From assembly GCF_000226095.1 (NCBI RefSeq), contig NC_016474.1, positions 1,674,001 through 1,738,000 of the forward strand: 64,000 nucleotides of DNA, given 5' to 3'. This document shows, one piece after another, positions 9,854-20,906 of this stretch. Under the pieces are notes generated by a model. That model saw only the letters and a program-made list of their open reading frames with translations. It made no database searches and was not told the origin of the DNA. The stretch comes from Thermothelomyces thermophilus ATCC 42464 (Eukaryota > Ascomycota > Sordariomycetes > Sordariales > Chaetomiaceae). A program made the translations under genes and the position numbers. Numbering within the stretch: the stretch's first letter is position 1; each line of letters begins with the position of its first letter.

Positions 9854-12800
9854 CTATCCGCTTAGTCCAGAGCGGAGGCTGGGGATGCCGGTCTCGCGAG
9901 TCCGGCGGCCGAGGCTTCCGCTCCTGTTAAGCATGGTTGGGTGGCCCAGCGAGAGCTGTCGTTGCTGTTGCTGCCCTCGTTCCTCCGCCAACCTCTCCGC
10001 TAGAGTGTTGATGGCGCGCTCCTGCTGAGCGCTGCGCTCGAGGTACGAGCCCCGCTCCTGATAGGCGCCTCTTTCTTGAGGTGTGCTACGCTCTTGGACC
10101 GAGGTGCGCTCGAGGTACCTACGCGCCGGAGTAGTCGGCGTCGAGGCCGAAGGGACCGCGCTAGCAAGCCGCGTGGCAATCGCCAATGGGATCATCCGGC
10201 GACGCGGAAGGGCTGAGGGGGTGGCTGGGCCCTCGGGAGCAGCGGTCTGGACGCTCGCCGCGGGCATGGAGGTGTCGCGCGAAATAGGGTGGAAGTTATT
10301 CACCTCGGTGACTGCCCTCGAGGGGACTCGGGCGCGCGGCTCTTCCTCTGTGTCACTCGTGGTTTTCCGAGTGCGAAGGAGCAGAGACGTCCTTCGCCCT
10401 TCACGGTTCTCCTCTGGCTCTTCCGAGCCGTTCCTCCTCGACCTCAAAAGCAACGACGATCTTCTCCCAGCCTGAGAGCTCTGGGCCTGCATCTGCGTCT
10501 GGGTTTCCTCGGGCTCTTCAGTTGCAAGCCGACGGATGCGGGACAAGAGGAGAGACGACTTCCGTCCGGCCGTCGACTCCAGCGGCGTAGCAGGAGCGGC
10601 GACATAGCGGGTTGTAGGGACAGGGACGGAAATGCTGGCCAGCATCGTCTTCCTTTTCTGTTCCAGCGATGACGGAGCCCTCGGGCTGGTGCTTCCCTTT
10701 GCGATCGTCTCCGCGATGGCGCTGGGCCGCCTCTGAGATGGTGGCGTGTCACCCACGGCAAGGTGTGAGGTTGGGCTGACCACTGTTTCCTGCTCGGAGG
10801 CGGCGGCCGCGGCCGGCTGGAGCTGCTTCTTCGGCCCCGTCGAATCAGCGAGGGCGAGGCAGAGCTCCGTCAAGCTCCTGCAAATGCTCTCTGCCTTTTT
10901 GCGGAGCTGCCTGTCTGTGACGCCCCCACTGTATCCGCCGACCGCGCTGGCACTGCTCGAGATGGGACCTGGTTGGCCGACAGGACCGATCATTGACGAT
11001 AGCGCCAATGCGTCGGTTGCGGCGGACTCGATGGCATTGAACACCTCGGGGCTCACCAGGCTCTTGGTCTTGCTGAGAGCCGAAAGAAGCAAAGGCCGCG
11101 CCTCACGGGACGCCGGCAGGTTGTTGTTACCCTCCGCCTGTGACGACCCCGCTGCCTTGGGGTCGCGCTTGGGGGAGGCCGAGACGGTTGTGGCGTTTGT
11201 CGTCGCGGTTCGCGGCCGCTCGTCAGACGACGACCTGGACACGCCTCCGCCGACCGATGACGGCATCTTGCCCGTCAATTCTAGCCTCTGGATTCTCGAC
11301 TTCAGATCGTCCAACTCGTCCCAAACGCTGGATTGGGCGGCCGTTGACGAAGAGGACTCTGTGCCCTCAACGGCGTGATTGGCTTCGGAGCTGCTAGGAT
11401 GCTGCTGACCATCTGCAAGGACGTTTGTGGACTTGGGAACCAAGGGCGAGGAGTGATATGTCCGTGGTTGAGTCACGGCGAGGTTGGAGCTCCTGTATTG
11501 GGCGGTCCTGGGCGACGGAACATTGTTGTTCTCCGTGAGCGACTGCCTCCTGCGCTGGTAGGCGGAGCTGCTCTCGGCGAAGGAGTCCTTGAAGGAAATC
11601 TGTCTGGGAGTGATGGGGGATGGCCGCGAAGAGTTCCGGCCCAGCTGGGAACGGCTTGAGCTCTCAGCCGATGTGGCAATCGGAGGCAGGCTCTCCCGGC
11701 CGGGGGTGCGATAGGACGATTCCCGTGACAGGGATTGGGGGGGCGTCTGGTTATCGGCCACTTGGTGGGACCGAGAACTCTCTCTCTGGTCGGAAAGACG
11801 ACGCGAGAGCCGGGGTGGTGAGGATGCAGTATCTTGACCCGGGCTAGACGTGGAGAAGGGCCGGCGATGTGAGACCCGGACAATCCGTGACTGGGACTTG
11901 TCAGCGACCGGGGTTCATGATATCGGCCAGGCTTGGGAACACAAACTTACAGTCGAGCCTGGCTCCGGGTGTGCCTCCTGTCTCTCTGACGCCCGAGGCG
12001 CCGGGTCCTCCCCGGCAATCTTCATAAAGATGTCCGCTGTATTGTCGTTATCGGTAGTTGTAGTCATCTCTCCTGACTCGGCGGGAGTAAGGTGCGAGAT
12101 GTCTTCGTCGCGTTGGCCTTCGAGGGCCCGTAATGCGCGGTCGCGCTGGCTGTTGTTGTCTGGGGCTTCCCCCTGGTAAGAATCTCCCGACGTGTGACGT
12201 GTGGGCATGTCAAGGATGACGCTCTTGCGGGACCCCGAAGACCGGGACGATCTTATTATGGGGGGGACGACGGCGCGCCCACTCGAGGTGCTATCGGCGC
12301 TAGCCGTCGTGGGTAGCTTGTAGGACACCGGGGGGTAAGACTTCTCGTCGTCCAATTTCACGGACTCGAGGTTTTTTGGTAATGGCAGTTCCCACTGACC
12401 CTGTGCCGACTGCTGGATCGCGCTCTCCGTCAGGCGGCGTTTGATTGCGGGGGCGGCGACAGCTGCCGGTTGCGACTGGGTCGCGGACGTGCCGCTGGGA
12501 TGCTTCTGCGTCTCTGGAAAGGAGACTGGGCGCTTTGAGTCGACTGGTGCGTTGGCGGACGCGGATTCGGGCGAGGAAAAGCGGATCTTGAAGGAACGAG
12601 TCCTCGGGGCGGCGGCGCCGTTTTGGTTCGATTCAAGTGCGGCCGGGCGATCCGGGAGAGACGGAGTGCTGCTGGCGCGGTGGAGGCTATTGCTATGCGA
12701 CGATTCAGGGATGCGCCGAGTGGGCTCGGGAGGATCAACAGCGACGGTTTGCGACAGAACGGGTGCTAGTGGGGTGCGCTGGTGCAGCGACGGCAACGAG

Positions 12801-12997
12801 ATGCGGTCTTTCCTCAAATCGGCAAAGCGAAATGCGGGGAGCTTGGAAGAGTTGTGGTTCTGGCGATGCGCATCCAATATGTTGTTGTCGTGCGTCTCGT
12901 TGTTGGTCGGCGTCGGCTCCAGGGGCTGAGGGTTGGTGCTGGAGTAATCCAGGGAGGAGAGGGCCCAGGAACTAGCTGCGAACCTGGTCGAGGCCAT
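9854..12997 (-). CDS. Large disordered Ser/Pro/Arg-rich fungal protein with internal repeats
   Basis: Two exons, 12997-11951 and 11890-9854, encode 1,027 residues. The 60-base intron has a GTAAGT donor, a CGCTGAC branch and a CCCAG acceptor, in phase 0. No enzymatic domain is recognisable. Most of the protein is low complexity, rich in Ser, Thr, Pro, Ala and Arg. Ordered islands are a short helix (SVWDELDDLKSRIQRLELTGK) and a helical region containing VFNAIESAATDALALSSM and ESICRSLTELCLALAD. Near the C-terminus a GR[KR][ST]SLLL element occurs three times (about 10570-10360), followed by six ER-x4 hexapeptides (10114-10012). The Arg-Arg-x-Ser pattern suggests basophilic kinase sites. I recall similar predicted proteins in other filamentous ascomycetes, often loosely named LPXTG-domain proteins, without a tested function. 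The start MASTRFAASSW was preferred over an ATG 63 bases upstream. Confidence 0.75.
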
Positions 12998-15900
12998 GTT
13001 GTTTTGGGGGAGGGGGGCGGGTGCGAAGTGCCCCGTGCTTCGGGATCCACAACCACGCACACACTGCTCAATGCTGGCCTGAACGTGTCGAAATGCGCCG
13101 CTCGGTTCCTAGTTTCAAACCGAGCGCCCGGTCTCGTGCTTGGAAAAGACGTTTCTCTATTATCCAGACTTGGAAATCAGGTGCATTGGTTAGGTTGTTG
13201 AAAAGCTGCATCAGCAACAATGCCTGGGTTTGCGGGTCGAGCCTTCGAGGAGTCGGGTGCAAGAAATTGGCTTTTTGGGCGCGTCTGCGAGCGAGCAGCC
13301 AGTGAGCGGTATGTTATGTACCCGACCTCTACTACGAAGTAGCGACAGGGCAAACAAAAAAAAAAAGGGGGGGGTCTGTTTGTAAAGAGCAAGCGCAGGC
13401 CAACGGTAAGACACAACCGAGTATCTCTCAAAAGCAGGGCACTTCAGAGTTGGATAAGAGGTGTCGCAGTGAGGCTTGGGAGTGAGTGGTATGGGAGAAA
13501 CACAAGAAGGTCGTTTTCAGGCGGGGAGAGCATGCGGTGATCAGCCGGTGTTTGCGCCAGGAGACCCGAATGCGGTTGAATGCGTGGACAACGGTCAGTG
13601 GCGGGCGGCCAATGCGCCAACCGGTAATCGGGAGGTACCTTACAAAATACGGTGCCCCACAACCCGCGCATCCAGGGTCATGCAGTGCAACATCGGTAAC
13701 ATCCTATCAATGTCTTGAGAAATTGCGGAGGACAAAGCAAAGACCGCAGCCTGCTGCATCAGATAGCAAATGCTAAATGAATGCTTACAGAGGAGAAAAG
13801 ATGCGGATCATCCAAGTTATTGCCAGGCTGTTGAAAGCGAGGGTAGCGGAGGTCACTTAAGGTACGCTGAGCTGTGAGCGAGTCGGCACCACTTCAAGGA
13901 ATACTTTAGGCTTGCAGAATGATTCTACCTTAGGTAAGGTACTTAACCGATTCCTCCTTTGGGCATCATCCACACACAACAGTCATGCGCGCGGCCTGGG
14001 TTGTCGCCCAACTCGCCAAATGTTGCCCATCTCCCCCACGTCGTCAATCTCTTCGACGCGGACTCTGCGAAGGGGGAAAAAAATATACAATCAACCAAAT
14101 GTGCTGGTCGGTTCAGACAGCCACGCTAGGCCGAAGAGCAGTGGGAGAGTTGCATAACTATGCAGAGCGCCTGATGCCGCATCTCGCCCCGCTATCCTTC
14201 TCTAGAAAATGCATTCGGGGCATGCAGCCATGGTCGTTGGATACTTGTACATCCATACATACACTACATTCAAGACTGGGCCCAGTCGAAACGCCGGGGT
14301 TGTTGGAACTGCTCTCATACGTGCTCCGGACTACATAATAGTAACTAACGATACTAGCCGAACTTACATTCCGTACTCCTCTTGTGGTGAGTTGCGGCAA
14401 GCGAACGCCCCCTGTGTGCAAACCCTGTCGCTAACAGAATGAAGTAGTCGCCAGACCGGGGTTTCGCGCTGTGCCGGGGGTTTTCGCTAGGAGGAGAGGA
14501 TGGGGAAGGGCACCAGAACTGAATAATCCCGACGGTTTTAACATTTTTTTTTCTTCGAGTCTCTGAGAGTCTCTGACAGCCATTGGCGAATCAGGCTCGT
14601 ATAGCCCAGCTCGGACATGCCTGCTTCGCTGGTACCGACCGTCAAGATTTTCCTCGGGAGCTGCACTGCTCTATTAGTGTACCGTAGTCAATAAGCCAAG
14701 CAAAAGGTTCGTTTCTGGTTTGTTTCGTTCGATCTACGGACTAGCCCCGGCTTTGTTCGAGTGCCGGACATATAATAATCCCGGAATATATACGGTCGCT
14801 GTCGAACCCTCGTGAAACATCGTGGAAACAGGACGGCTTGAGAGACGAAGAAATGTCCGTAACTTGCTACTGAAACAATGATTGTGCTATCGCCTAGCAT
14901 CGGGTGATGCTGGAATCCGTTCTTGGCGGGAGCATTGAGATTGAGACCAACAATGGATGTGACTGAGGTCGAATGGCCGATTCCTTGTCGTCGTCTTAAG
15001 TGGAGGAAAGTAGGGGGACGAGACACAGTATCCGGCTGTAAGTTAAGTTTCGCGACGATGATGAGCACAGACGCCAGAATCGGCGTCCCTGTCAAGGGAT
15101 CGACAGTTTCAAGCGTCAGGAGCTCTTGCCTTTCCTCGAGCGATACTTGCGGCACTTTCGGGAGGCTTCGTACTGGCGACGTGATTGATTCAAGGCCGAA
15201 GATTATGTCGAAGCGGTGGGAGAGTAAGCCACCTCTCCTAAGATCTTCACAGAGTTCCGTTGTAGGGTTGTCCTGGACGGAGCAGCTGGAACATATTGAA
15301 CGGGTGGATACACCTGAATCCTGGTATCGAGCTTTATTTTTCATTATTATTATTATTATTTGTTTTATTTTTTTCCGGCTCGTCTCTCGTCAACCGTCAA
15401 TGTACGCTGCTTTCAGTGGTTATACTCAAGACAACGTTCGATGCCGCTTGTCACCGGTTCTAGCGCATGTACAAACTCTGTAGAAAGTTTTGCCGAATAT
15501 GTTGAGGAAGGCAGGCTAAGGAGGCTCGCGAGTGGCTCCGGCGGGGGGGGGGGGGGGGGGGGGGCGGGGGGAATGCTCGGGGACAGGTGAAGCCCAGAGA
15601 GTGAATTCTGCCCACAAGAGCATTCGGCATGCGACAACTGACGGCTCCGTAGATCAACTGAGATTGGATTGCTTTGCTGGCAAGAGGTGAAAAGGTCCAT
15701 CCCTCGCGTAGTGCGGCTCTGCGCTTGGTGTTTGAGTTCCTCCATCACCCTTCCGGCATCATCGTCATTGATTTTGGGCGGAGGGCATTCGCTTCGCAGC
15801 CGGAGCTGGAGGACGCCCCATCGTGCCCACCCTCGAAACAAGCGAGATTTCAGTGCGCTGCCGGTGCACGTGCCATGTTCCTGCCGGCTCTCCACTTCTT

Positions 15901-16600
15901 CACTCTGGCTCGTTTCAGGTTCTGGCCGTCCAATTAAAAATGGCGCAGAGCACCAAGGTCAAGGAAGCCCAGCGAACACGCAGCTCTGGGATCACAAACC
16001 CCCCGTCGCTTACTGCAGATGCTCAGAGGAGAAGGGAAGCGGGGGCCAGGGCGGAAGACTAACGAGCAGGACTCGGCTTGAGAAGTCACAACAAAGATCT
16101 TGAAAAGCCCGAGAATAGACGGGATGGCCTGTCTTTCGGGTCCTCCAGATCGGGGCAGCCAAAGGGCACAAACCTGCCGGTCAGCTGTGTCGGCCCAATT
16201 CCTCTGCCATTCCTCCAAACGAGCGGCGGGGAGGCGGTACTCGGTTCTGGGTCTTGAAGAGTTTTGTCATTGCTAATGATCGAGGCGCTGATCTGCACTA
16301 ATGCAATGGTGTACGGAGTAATTAGTAAATGGTCCCAGATCTCATAAAAGCAGTTATGTTAAGCGTCGGGCGATAAAAGCTTTCGGCGCCTCTGGCCGGG
16401 CGATTGAAGAGCAACTTTCGACGTTACCAACGAATGTGCTGAGAACACTACGGAAAGGCAAATCCGGGAACGCGACCGCTATAAAACTCGTCGCAGCGGC
16501 TAACAAGAGCACAAGTCCCTTGAGCGTGCTGGACAATGGAGCTATCCCCAAAAACTGTAGTGTAAGGAGATGTGCGCTGGGGGCATTCGTGTCATTTTGA
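12998..16600. other. Gene-poor interval with one weak open frame
   Basis: No gene is supported with confidence. The longest candidate is a 218-codon minus-strand frame at 15344-14688; it has no recognised domain and a plus-strand frame of 186 codons overlaps it at 14923-15483. The interval holds a G22 run at 15543-15564, an ATT repeat at about 15341-15360, AT-rich patches, and the motif GTACGGAGTA at 16311-16320. It contains the promoter of the gene at 12997 on its left side. Confidence 0.4.
15543..15564. repeat. Poly-G homopolymer (about G22)
   Basis: An uninterrupted G run on the plus strand, followed by C and another G6. It is long enough to form G-quadruplex structure and to cause length errors in sequencing. 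It is not inside a supported gene. Confidence 0.9.
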
Positions 16601-18329
16601 TTTGGAGTTTGGAACGGTGATTTGATGTGTGACGTGTGGAGCTACTCACTTTGCTGAAGTCGGCCTTGTTAGAATCAGAAAGCCTCTCTGTAACTTTGAG
16701 TCACTTTCTCCCCCCCTTCTCTCTCTCTGTCTGTCTGTCTTGCTCTCTTCGGCCGGAGTTCGAAGGATCAAGCCGAACTCTGAAGAGCTGCAGAGGATAA
16801 GGGCCGCCCAACACTGGCTGCGAGGCTGATTGGCCAAATGCAGTGCAAGCCGAGCCCCTCCCTCCAATGGGCAATGCCAACCAAATTTGCTTCTCGTGGG
16901 TCATGACGACTATTTTTAGCCTTGGGATGTTTGAAAGCAAGCAATTCGCAAAGGGCCTAGCCGCCGGCATCCAGCGCAAGTGGTGGGGTGCTGCGCAAAG
17001 AGCTACCATTGGCAGACGGTCGTGGCAATCCCTGCACAAAAGCGAGGGCGGAGGCGAGCTGGTCGCAGACGAGTGGCTCTTCCGCCGAAGGCGCCCCCAT
17101 GCTCTCGAGGACCAAGCCGGGGGTTCGAAGCGGGCCTGCGCGAGTGTTTTGGAGCGCCTGCAGGCTTGGCCTGCAGCTGCAGGCTGTTCTGCCTTCAGTT
17201 TCTCCAGGCTTGCCCTGGGTCCCCTCCTGCCTTCCAGTTCCCCCATCCTGCCCAAATTTGGCCTCTGGAGACGTGGAGCTGCCACCCCCCTTCAGCGCTT
17301 GTGCTTTCTGCATCTCTCTCTCCTGCTCTGTTGCTCGGGCGCCCGTCCCGTCCTGGTTTCGCGCCTATCCTTGCAACTTCCGGCCAGCCAATTCTCCATC
17401 ATTTTCTCTCCTCCCACATTCTCTTCATTTTTTCCCCCGTCTCTATCCCAACATCTCCCATCGAAAGGGACGAAATACAGGACGCAGCCCCGGAACGGGA
17501 TCGTGGCATCGGCCGAGAACCATACTCGGCTGTCCAGAGTTCGAAACAAAGGGGCCCCCGCTGTTCTGACCCGCCAAACCAGCCAAGTCTACGTCCGTAC
17601 ACAAACGCAACCCGCTCCCCGGTCGCCCTCAACTCCTGGTCCCCAGCGAGCTCCTGCCTCCCTGCCTCCCCACACGAACGAGGCCGAACGAGACCAGACG
17701 ACTAGGCCATGTATTGACGCCTACGCCGCCTGCTAGCTGGCCGCTTTTCTGCCTTTCCCTCATTTTTTTTCTTCTTGTCTGCCCATTCTTCCCCCCGTGG
17801 AGACCCCCGCTCGGCTGCGCCGCAGTCTCTCCACGCTTCGTCCCTTGAGACCGAACCCCAGCCTCCGCCAGGCGCTCAATCGTCTCAGGTACTCCGCCCA
17901 TTGTGGTTCCCAACCGCGTCTCTGCGTCACCGCGTCAGCAGAAATCGCTGCCTCTGCCCGTCAATTCGGCTCAGAGAGGACACATATCGGATTGCCATCT
18001 TCTCTAGGAAGCTCGTGGATTCTCTTCTTGCTCGACCCAGAACATCGTTGCGGTTCATCCAGGATTCAGCAGTGCTGTCCCGCTTGGCCCGACTGTTGTC
18101 TCTGGCTCACTCGCCACGGATCTCCCTCCCGCATTGAGATATCATTTATTCTTACCTTTGGCAGCGCGTTTGGCATTAACTCATCGTTGCCTTCCCCGCC
18201 TTCCTTAGCGACTATCAGACGGTCAGGAGGCCACAAGACCCGGCGGCCAACCCATTCCGGGGCAGGACGTGGCTGTGGCGGATCGAAGCACGAGGAGGCG
18301 AGACCGCGCATTGTTGCCCAGCCAAGGAA
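16601..18329 (+). promoter_or_regulatory. Probable promoter and long leader of the MAPK phosphatase gene
   Basis: The 1.7 kb before the phosphatase start contains pyrimidine-rich blocks (about 16700-16745 and 17390-17455, then 17730-17800) of the kind found at fungal transcription starts. Overlapping open frames in several phases (for example 16843-17736 plus, 16701-17285 minus) carry no domain and are best explained by high GC. Many ATGs precede the phosphatase start, so either upstream reading frames regulate translation or a leader intron removes them. Confidence 0.4.
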
Positions 18330-20906
18330 GTGACCGCAGCTGCTGTCTTTTTCAAGCCGCCAAATATGCCTTCTGCCGTAGCACGACGGTTGTTTGAGGA
18401 CCAAATACCCTCAATAATGTCGGTCTACCAGGTTGACAGTGGAATTGCGGACATGGACCAGTCGAACCCTGTCACCATTGTTAATCCCAAGCTGGTCATG
18501 GAGGGCGCAAAGATGGATGGTGCTTCACAGCCGGGGGGGATGCAGCCTGGGGCTTTGCCGTCGGAATCCATCCATAGGCACAATGACAGCACATCGACAC
18601 AGACGACCGAGTCTGCTGACTCCTCTCCAACGACCACATTGTCGATCGCGGATTCATCTGACCTGTCGGACCCTTCTCCGTCCTCGTCTCCCGATTCTCC
18701 CGTCAACCTCGCGCAGCTTCAGAGCTTTGCGCCGACGTCGATCGGGGGCCTGTCTGGCATGGCCAGGCTGACGGTTTCTGACCCGAACCGGGATCGACCC
18801 ATGACTTCACCTGGGCCCAGGCGGCTCAAGAATATGAAGGGCCTCTCTATTCAGCCGCCATCGACCTCCTCGTCGTTAATCTCGGAGCCCGCTTCGCCCT
18901 CATTCATCAAGCCCAAGATTGCTCCCATGAAACGAAAGCCTAGCCAGCTCAGCCTCAAGACGAACTCTTCCGATCTCATCACGCGCACCACTCTTGAGGT
19001 TCCGAATTCCCCAACGGTTGCTCCCATCCTGCAGCGCCGCGCCCTGAAGCACTCGATGTCGACGCCACAGATGCTTTCAGGTCTACGGTCCGCGACTTTC
19101 GGCCCGGCCGGGGGGATGACAATACCGACGGTATTAGAGCGAAACGAGACGGGGCTGTCGTCCTTCTTTCGCCCGTCGCGACCAGCCGATGGCGCCGGCG
19201 GAAGCTCGGCAATCAGGGAGGAGGAATCCCCGATACGCACTCAAATCGCAAATCGGATCCCTTTTGATTCGGAGCCCTATCACGAGATAGAAAACAACGA
19301 AGACCAAAAGTCACCCGGGTATCCAGACGGCCCCATTGCCATATACGGCGATAATGTCTACCTTTACCTCGAACCGACCGCAGAAGAGGCGGCCCGCTTT
19401 GATGTGGTTATCAACGTGGCCCGCGAAGTCAGCAACCCCTTCAAGACTGCCTCGGCTAACCGCCAATCCCCGGAGACCAAAGAGAGATCTGCCGAAGAGT
19501 CGCCGGTTCCCGAGACTGCGGCGACGACTGACAGTTTCGCCACGGCCTTTGAGTATCTCCCCGACAACGCTTCGGGCGACACACCGACGACGCCGAAAGC
19601 GCAACCGCTCAAGGAACCCGAGTACATCCACATGCCCTGGGATCATAATACCGATATCTCAAAGGACTTAATGACGCTTTGCGAGACAATTGACAAACGC
19701 ACAAAAGAGGGGAAGAAGGTCCTAGTCCATTGCCAACAAGGCGCCAGCAGATCGGCCAGCCTGATCATTGCCTACGGCATCTATCAAAACCCCGAGCTGA
19801 GCGTCAATGACGCATACTATGCGGCCCAGGGAAAGAGCCGGTGGATCAGCCCGAACATGAAGTTGATGTACTGCCTACAAGACTTTCAGAAGGAGGTTGC
19901 GAAGAGGAGACTCGCGCCTGGTGCAGGCTCGAAGGTGAGGCCAGGAAGAAGTCCTACTCATAGGGCGACCATGTCAGCAGACAACATCGAGGTGGCATCC
20001 AAGGAGCCGCTCACCGCACCACTACCCGCCGATGGCCCAACGTCCAATTCCGTGAGCCGCGATAAGAGCCCCAACAGGGCACGGGGCAATTCGACTCCCA
20101 ATCGGGGAGAGCCAATCTCTCCAGGCCCGTCGTCGGCTCCCTCGAGCTTCTCATGGTCAGAAAAGGAGGACGAGTCTGATCCGGGGAAATACGGCCGCTT
20201 CAATCTCGATTCCTTGGTTGCACCTAAGCCAACCGAGTTGGCGCCTCCCCCCTCCCTCTCGATCTCGAGAACCCCACCATCGCCAGGGTTGGGCGGCTTC
20301 ACCTTGTCAAAGCCCCCGCCATCTCCCGGATTTGGCAGCTTTTCGCTCTCGAAGCCCCCGTCCTCGCCAGGGCTTGGTGGGTTTACAATTTCGCCGGCAC
20401 GTCCGCCATCGCCGAAGCCGACTTCTCTATCGCTGCCGAAGCCACCGCCGTCTCCTAAGCTCGCTCCGCCCGAGTTGTCCCGACCACCGATGTCCCCTGG
20501 GTTTCCCCCTTCTGACCCGTTCTCGAAACCACCACCGTCTCCGGGATTCGGTGCGCACAGGTTCGGCTCGAAACAGGGTACCTTAGGGTTCACCTCACTC
20601 AATCTGGCTGCGCCGCCGAAGCCAGCAGTTACCAAGGAGCCGCCGGCCCCAGAGCGGCCAGTGGCGGTCGTCCCGAGTTTTTCGGACGTTGAGGCCCTGA
20701 TGTCACCGCGCGCAGAGGCAATGACGAACAATCCTATTCATCAATCACTTTCAGAGCTGACGGGGGTGCAATTCGTCGAGATCCCGCCGACACCTAGGGA
20801 AGGGCTGTTCTCCCCGCGGGAGACCATGTTCCCGCGTGCGGACCCACGAAGTCCGCCTACCAAGGGTGAAACACCGATTGTGCGATCCATCGACGAGATG
20901 CTCTGA
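18330..20906 (+). CDS. MSG5: Dual-specificity MAP kinase phosphatase, MSG5/Pmp1 type
   Basis: A single exon encodes up to 858 residues; in-frame ATGs at 18330, 18366 and 18417 are all possible starts (numbering from 18330). A Ser-rich N-terminal half precedes the dual-specificity phosphatase domain (about 330-540), which contains IAIYGDNVYLYLEP, FDVVINVAREV, the acid-loop sequence YIHMPWDHNTDI, and the active site HCQQGASRSASLI with nucleophile Cys468 and Arg474. Insertions enlarge the domain between its first strands. A basic-hydrophobic MAPK docking-type motif, KRKPSQLSL, lies at 201-209. The C-terminus has repeated PPPSPG units with many Ser-Pro sites. Yeast Msg5 and fission-yeast Pmp1 switch off cell-integrity and pheromone MAPKs, and this protein probably does the same in nucleus and cytoplasm. 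HUT1 converges on it from the right. Confidence 0.9.
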   Translation: MTAAAVFFKPPNMPSAVARRLFEDQIPSIMSVYQVDSGIADMDQSNPVTIVNPKLVMEGAKMDGASQPGGMQPGALPSESIHRHNDSTSTQTTESADSSPTTTLSIADSSDLSDPSPSSSPDSPVNLAQLQSFAPTSIGGLSGMARLTVSDPNRDRPMTSPGPRRLKNMKGLSIQPPSTSSSLISEPASPSFIKPKIAPMKRKPSQLSLKTNSSDLITRTTLEVPNSPTVAPILQRRALKHSMSTPQMLSGLRSATFGPAGGMTIPTVLERNETGLSSFFRPSRPADGAGGSSAIREEESPIRTQIANRIPFDSEPYHEIENNEDQKSPGYPDGPIAIYGDNVYLYLEPTAEEAARFDVVINVAREVSNPFKTASANRQSPETKERSAEESPVPETAATTDSFATAFEYLPDNASGDTPTTPKAQPLKEPEYIHMPWDHNTDISKDLMTLCETIDKRTKEGKKVLVHCQQGASRSASLIIAYGIYQNPELSVNDAYYAAQGKSRWISPNMKLMYCLQDFQKEVAKRRLAPGAGSKVRPGRSPTHRATMSADNIEVASKEPLTAPLPADGPTSNSVSRDKSPNRARGNSTPNRGEPISPGPSSAPSSFSWSEKEDESDPGKYGRFNLDSLVAPKPTELAPPPSLSISRTPPSPGLGGFTLSKPPPSPGFGSFSLSKPPSSPGLGGFTISPARPPSPKPTSLSLPKPPPSPKLAPPELSRPPMSPGFPPSDPFSKPPPSPGFGAHRFGSKQGTLGFTSLNLAAPPKPAVTKEPPAPERPVAVVPSFSDVEALMSPRAEAMTNNPIHQSLSELTGVQFVEIPPTPREGLFSPRETMFPRADPRSPPTKGETPIVRSIDEML

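Noticed and set aside
14688-15344. 218-codon minus frame in the 5 kb gap
   Set aside because: No recognised domain, opposed by an overlapping plus-strand frame, no convincing introns or promoter pattern. Kept only as a note in the gap entry.
16843-17736. 297-codon plus frame upstream of the phosphatase
   Set aside because: Low-complexity translation, overlapping open frames in other phases, and position fit a GC-rich leader rather than a gene.
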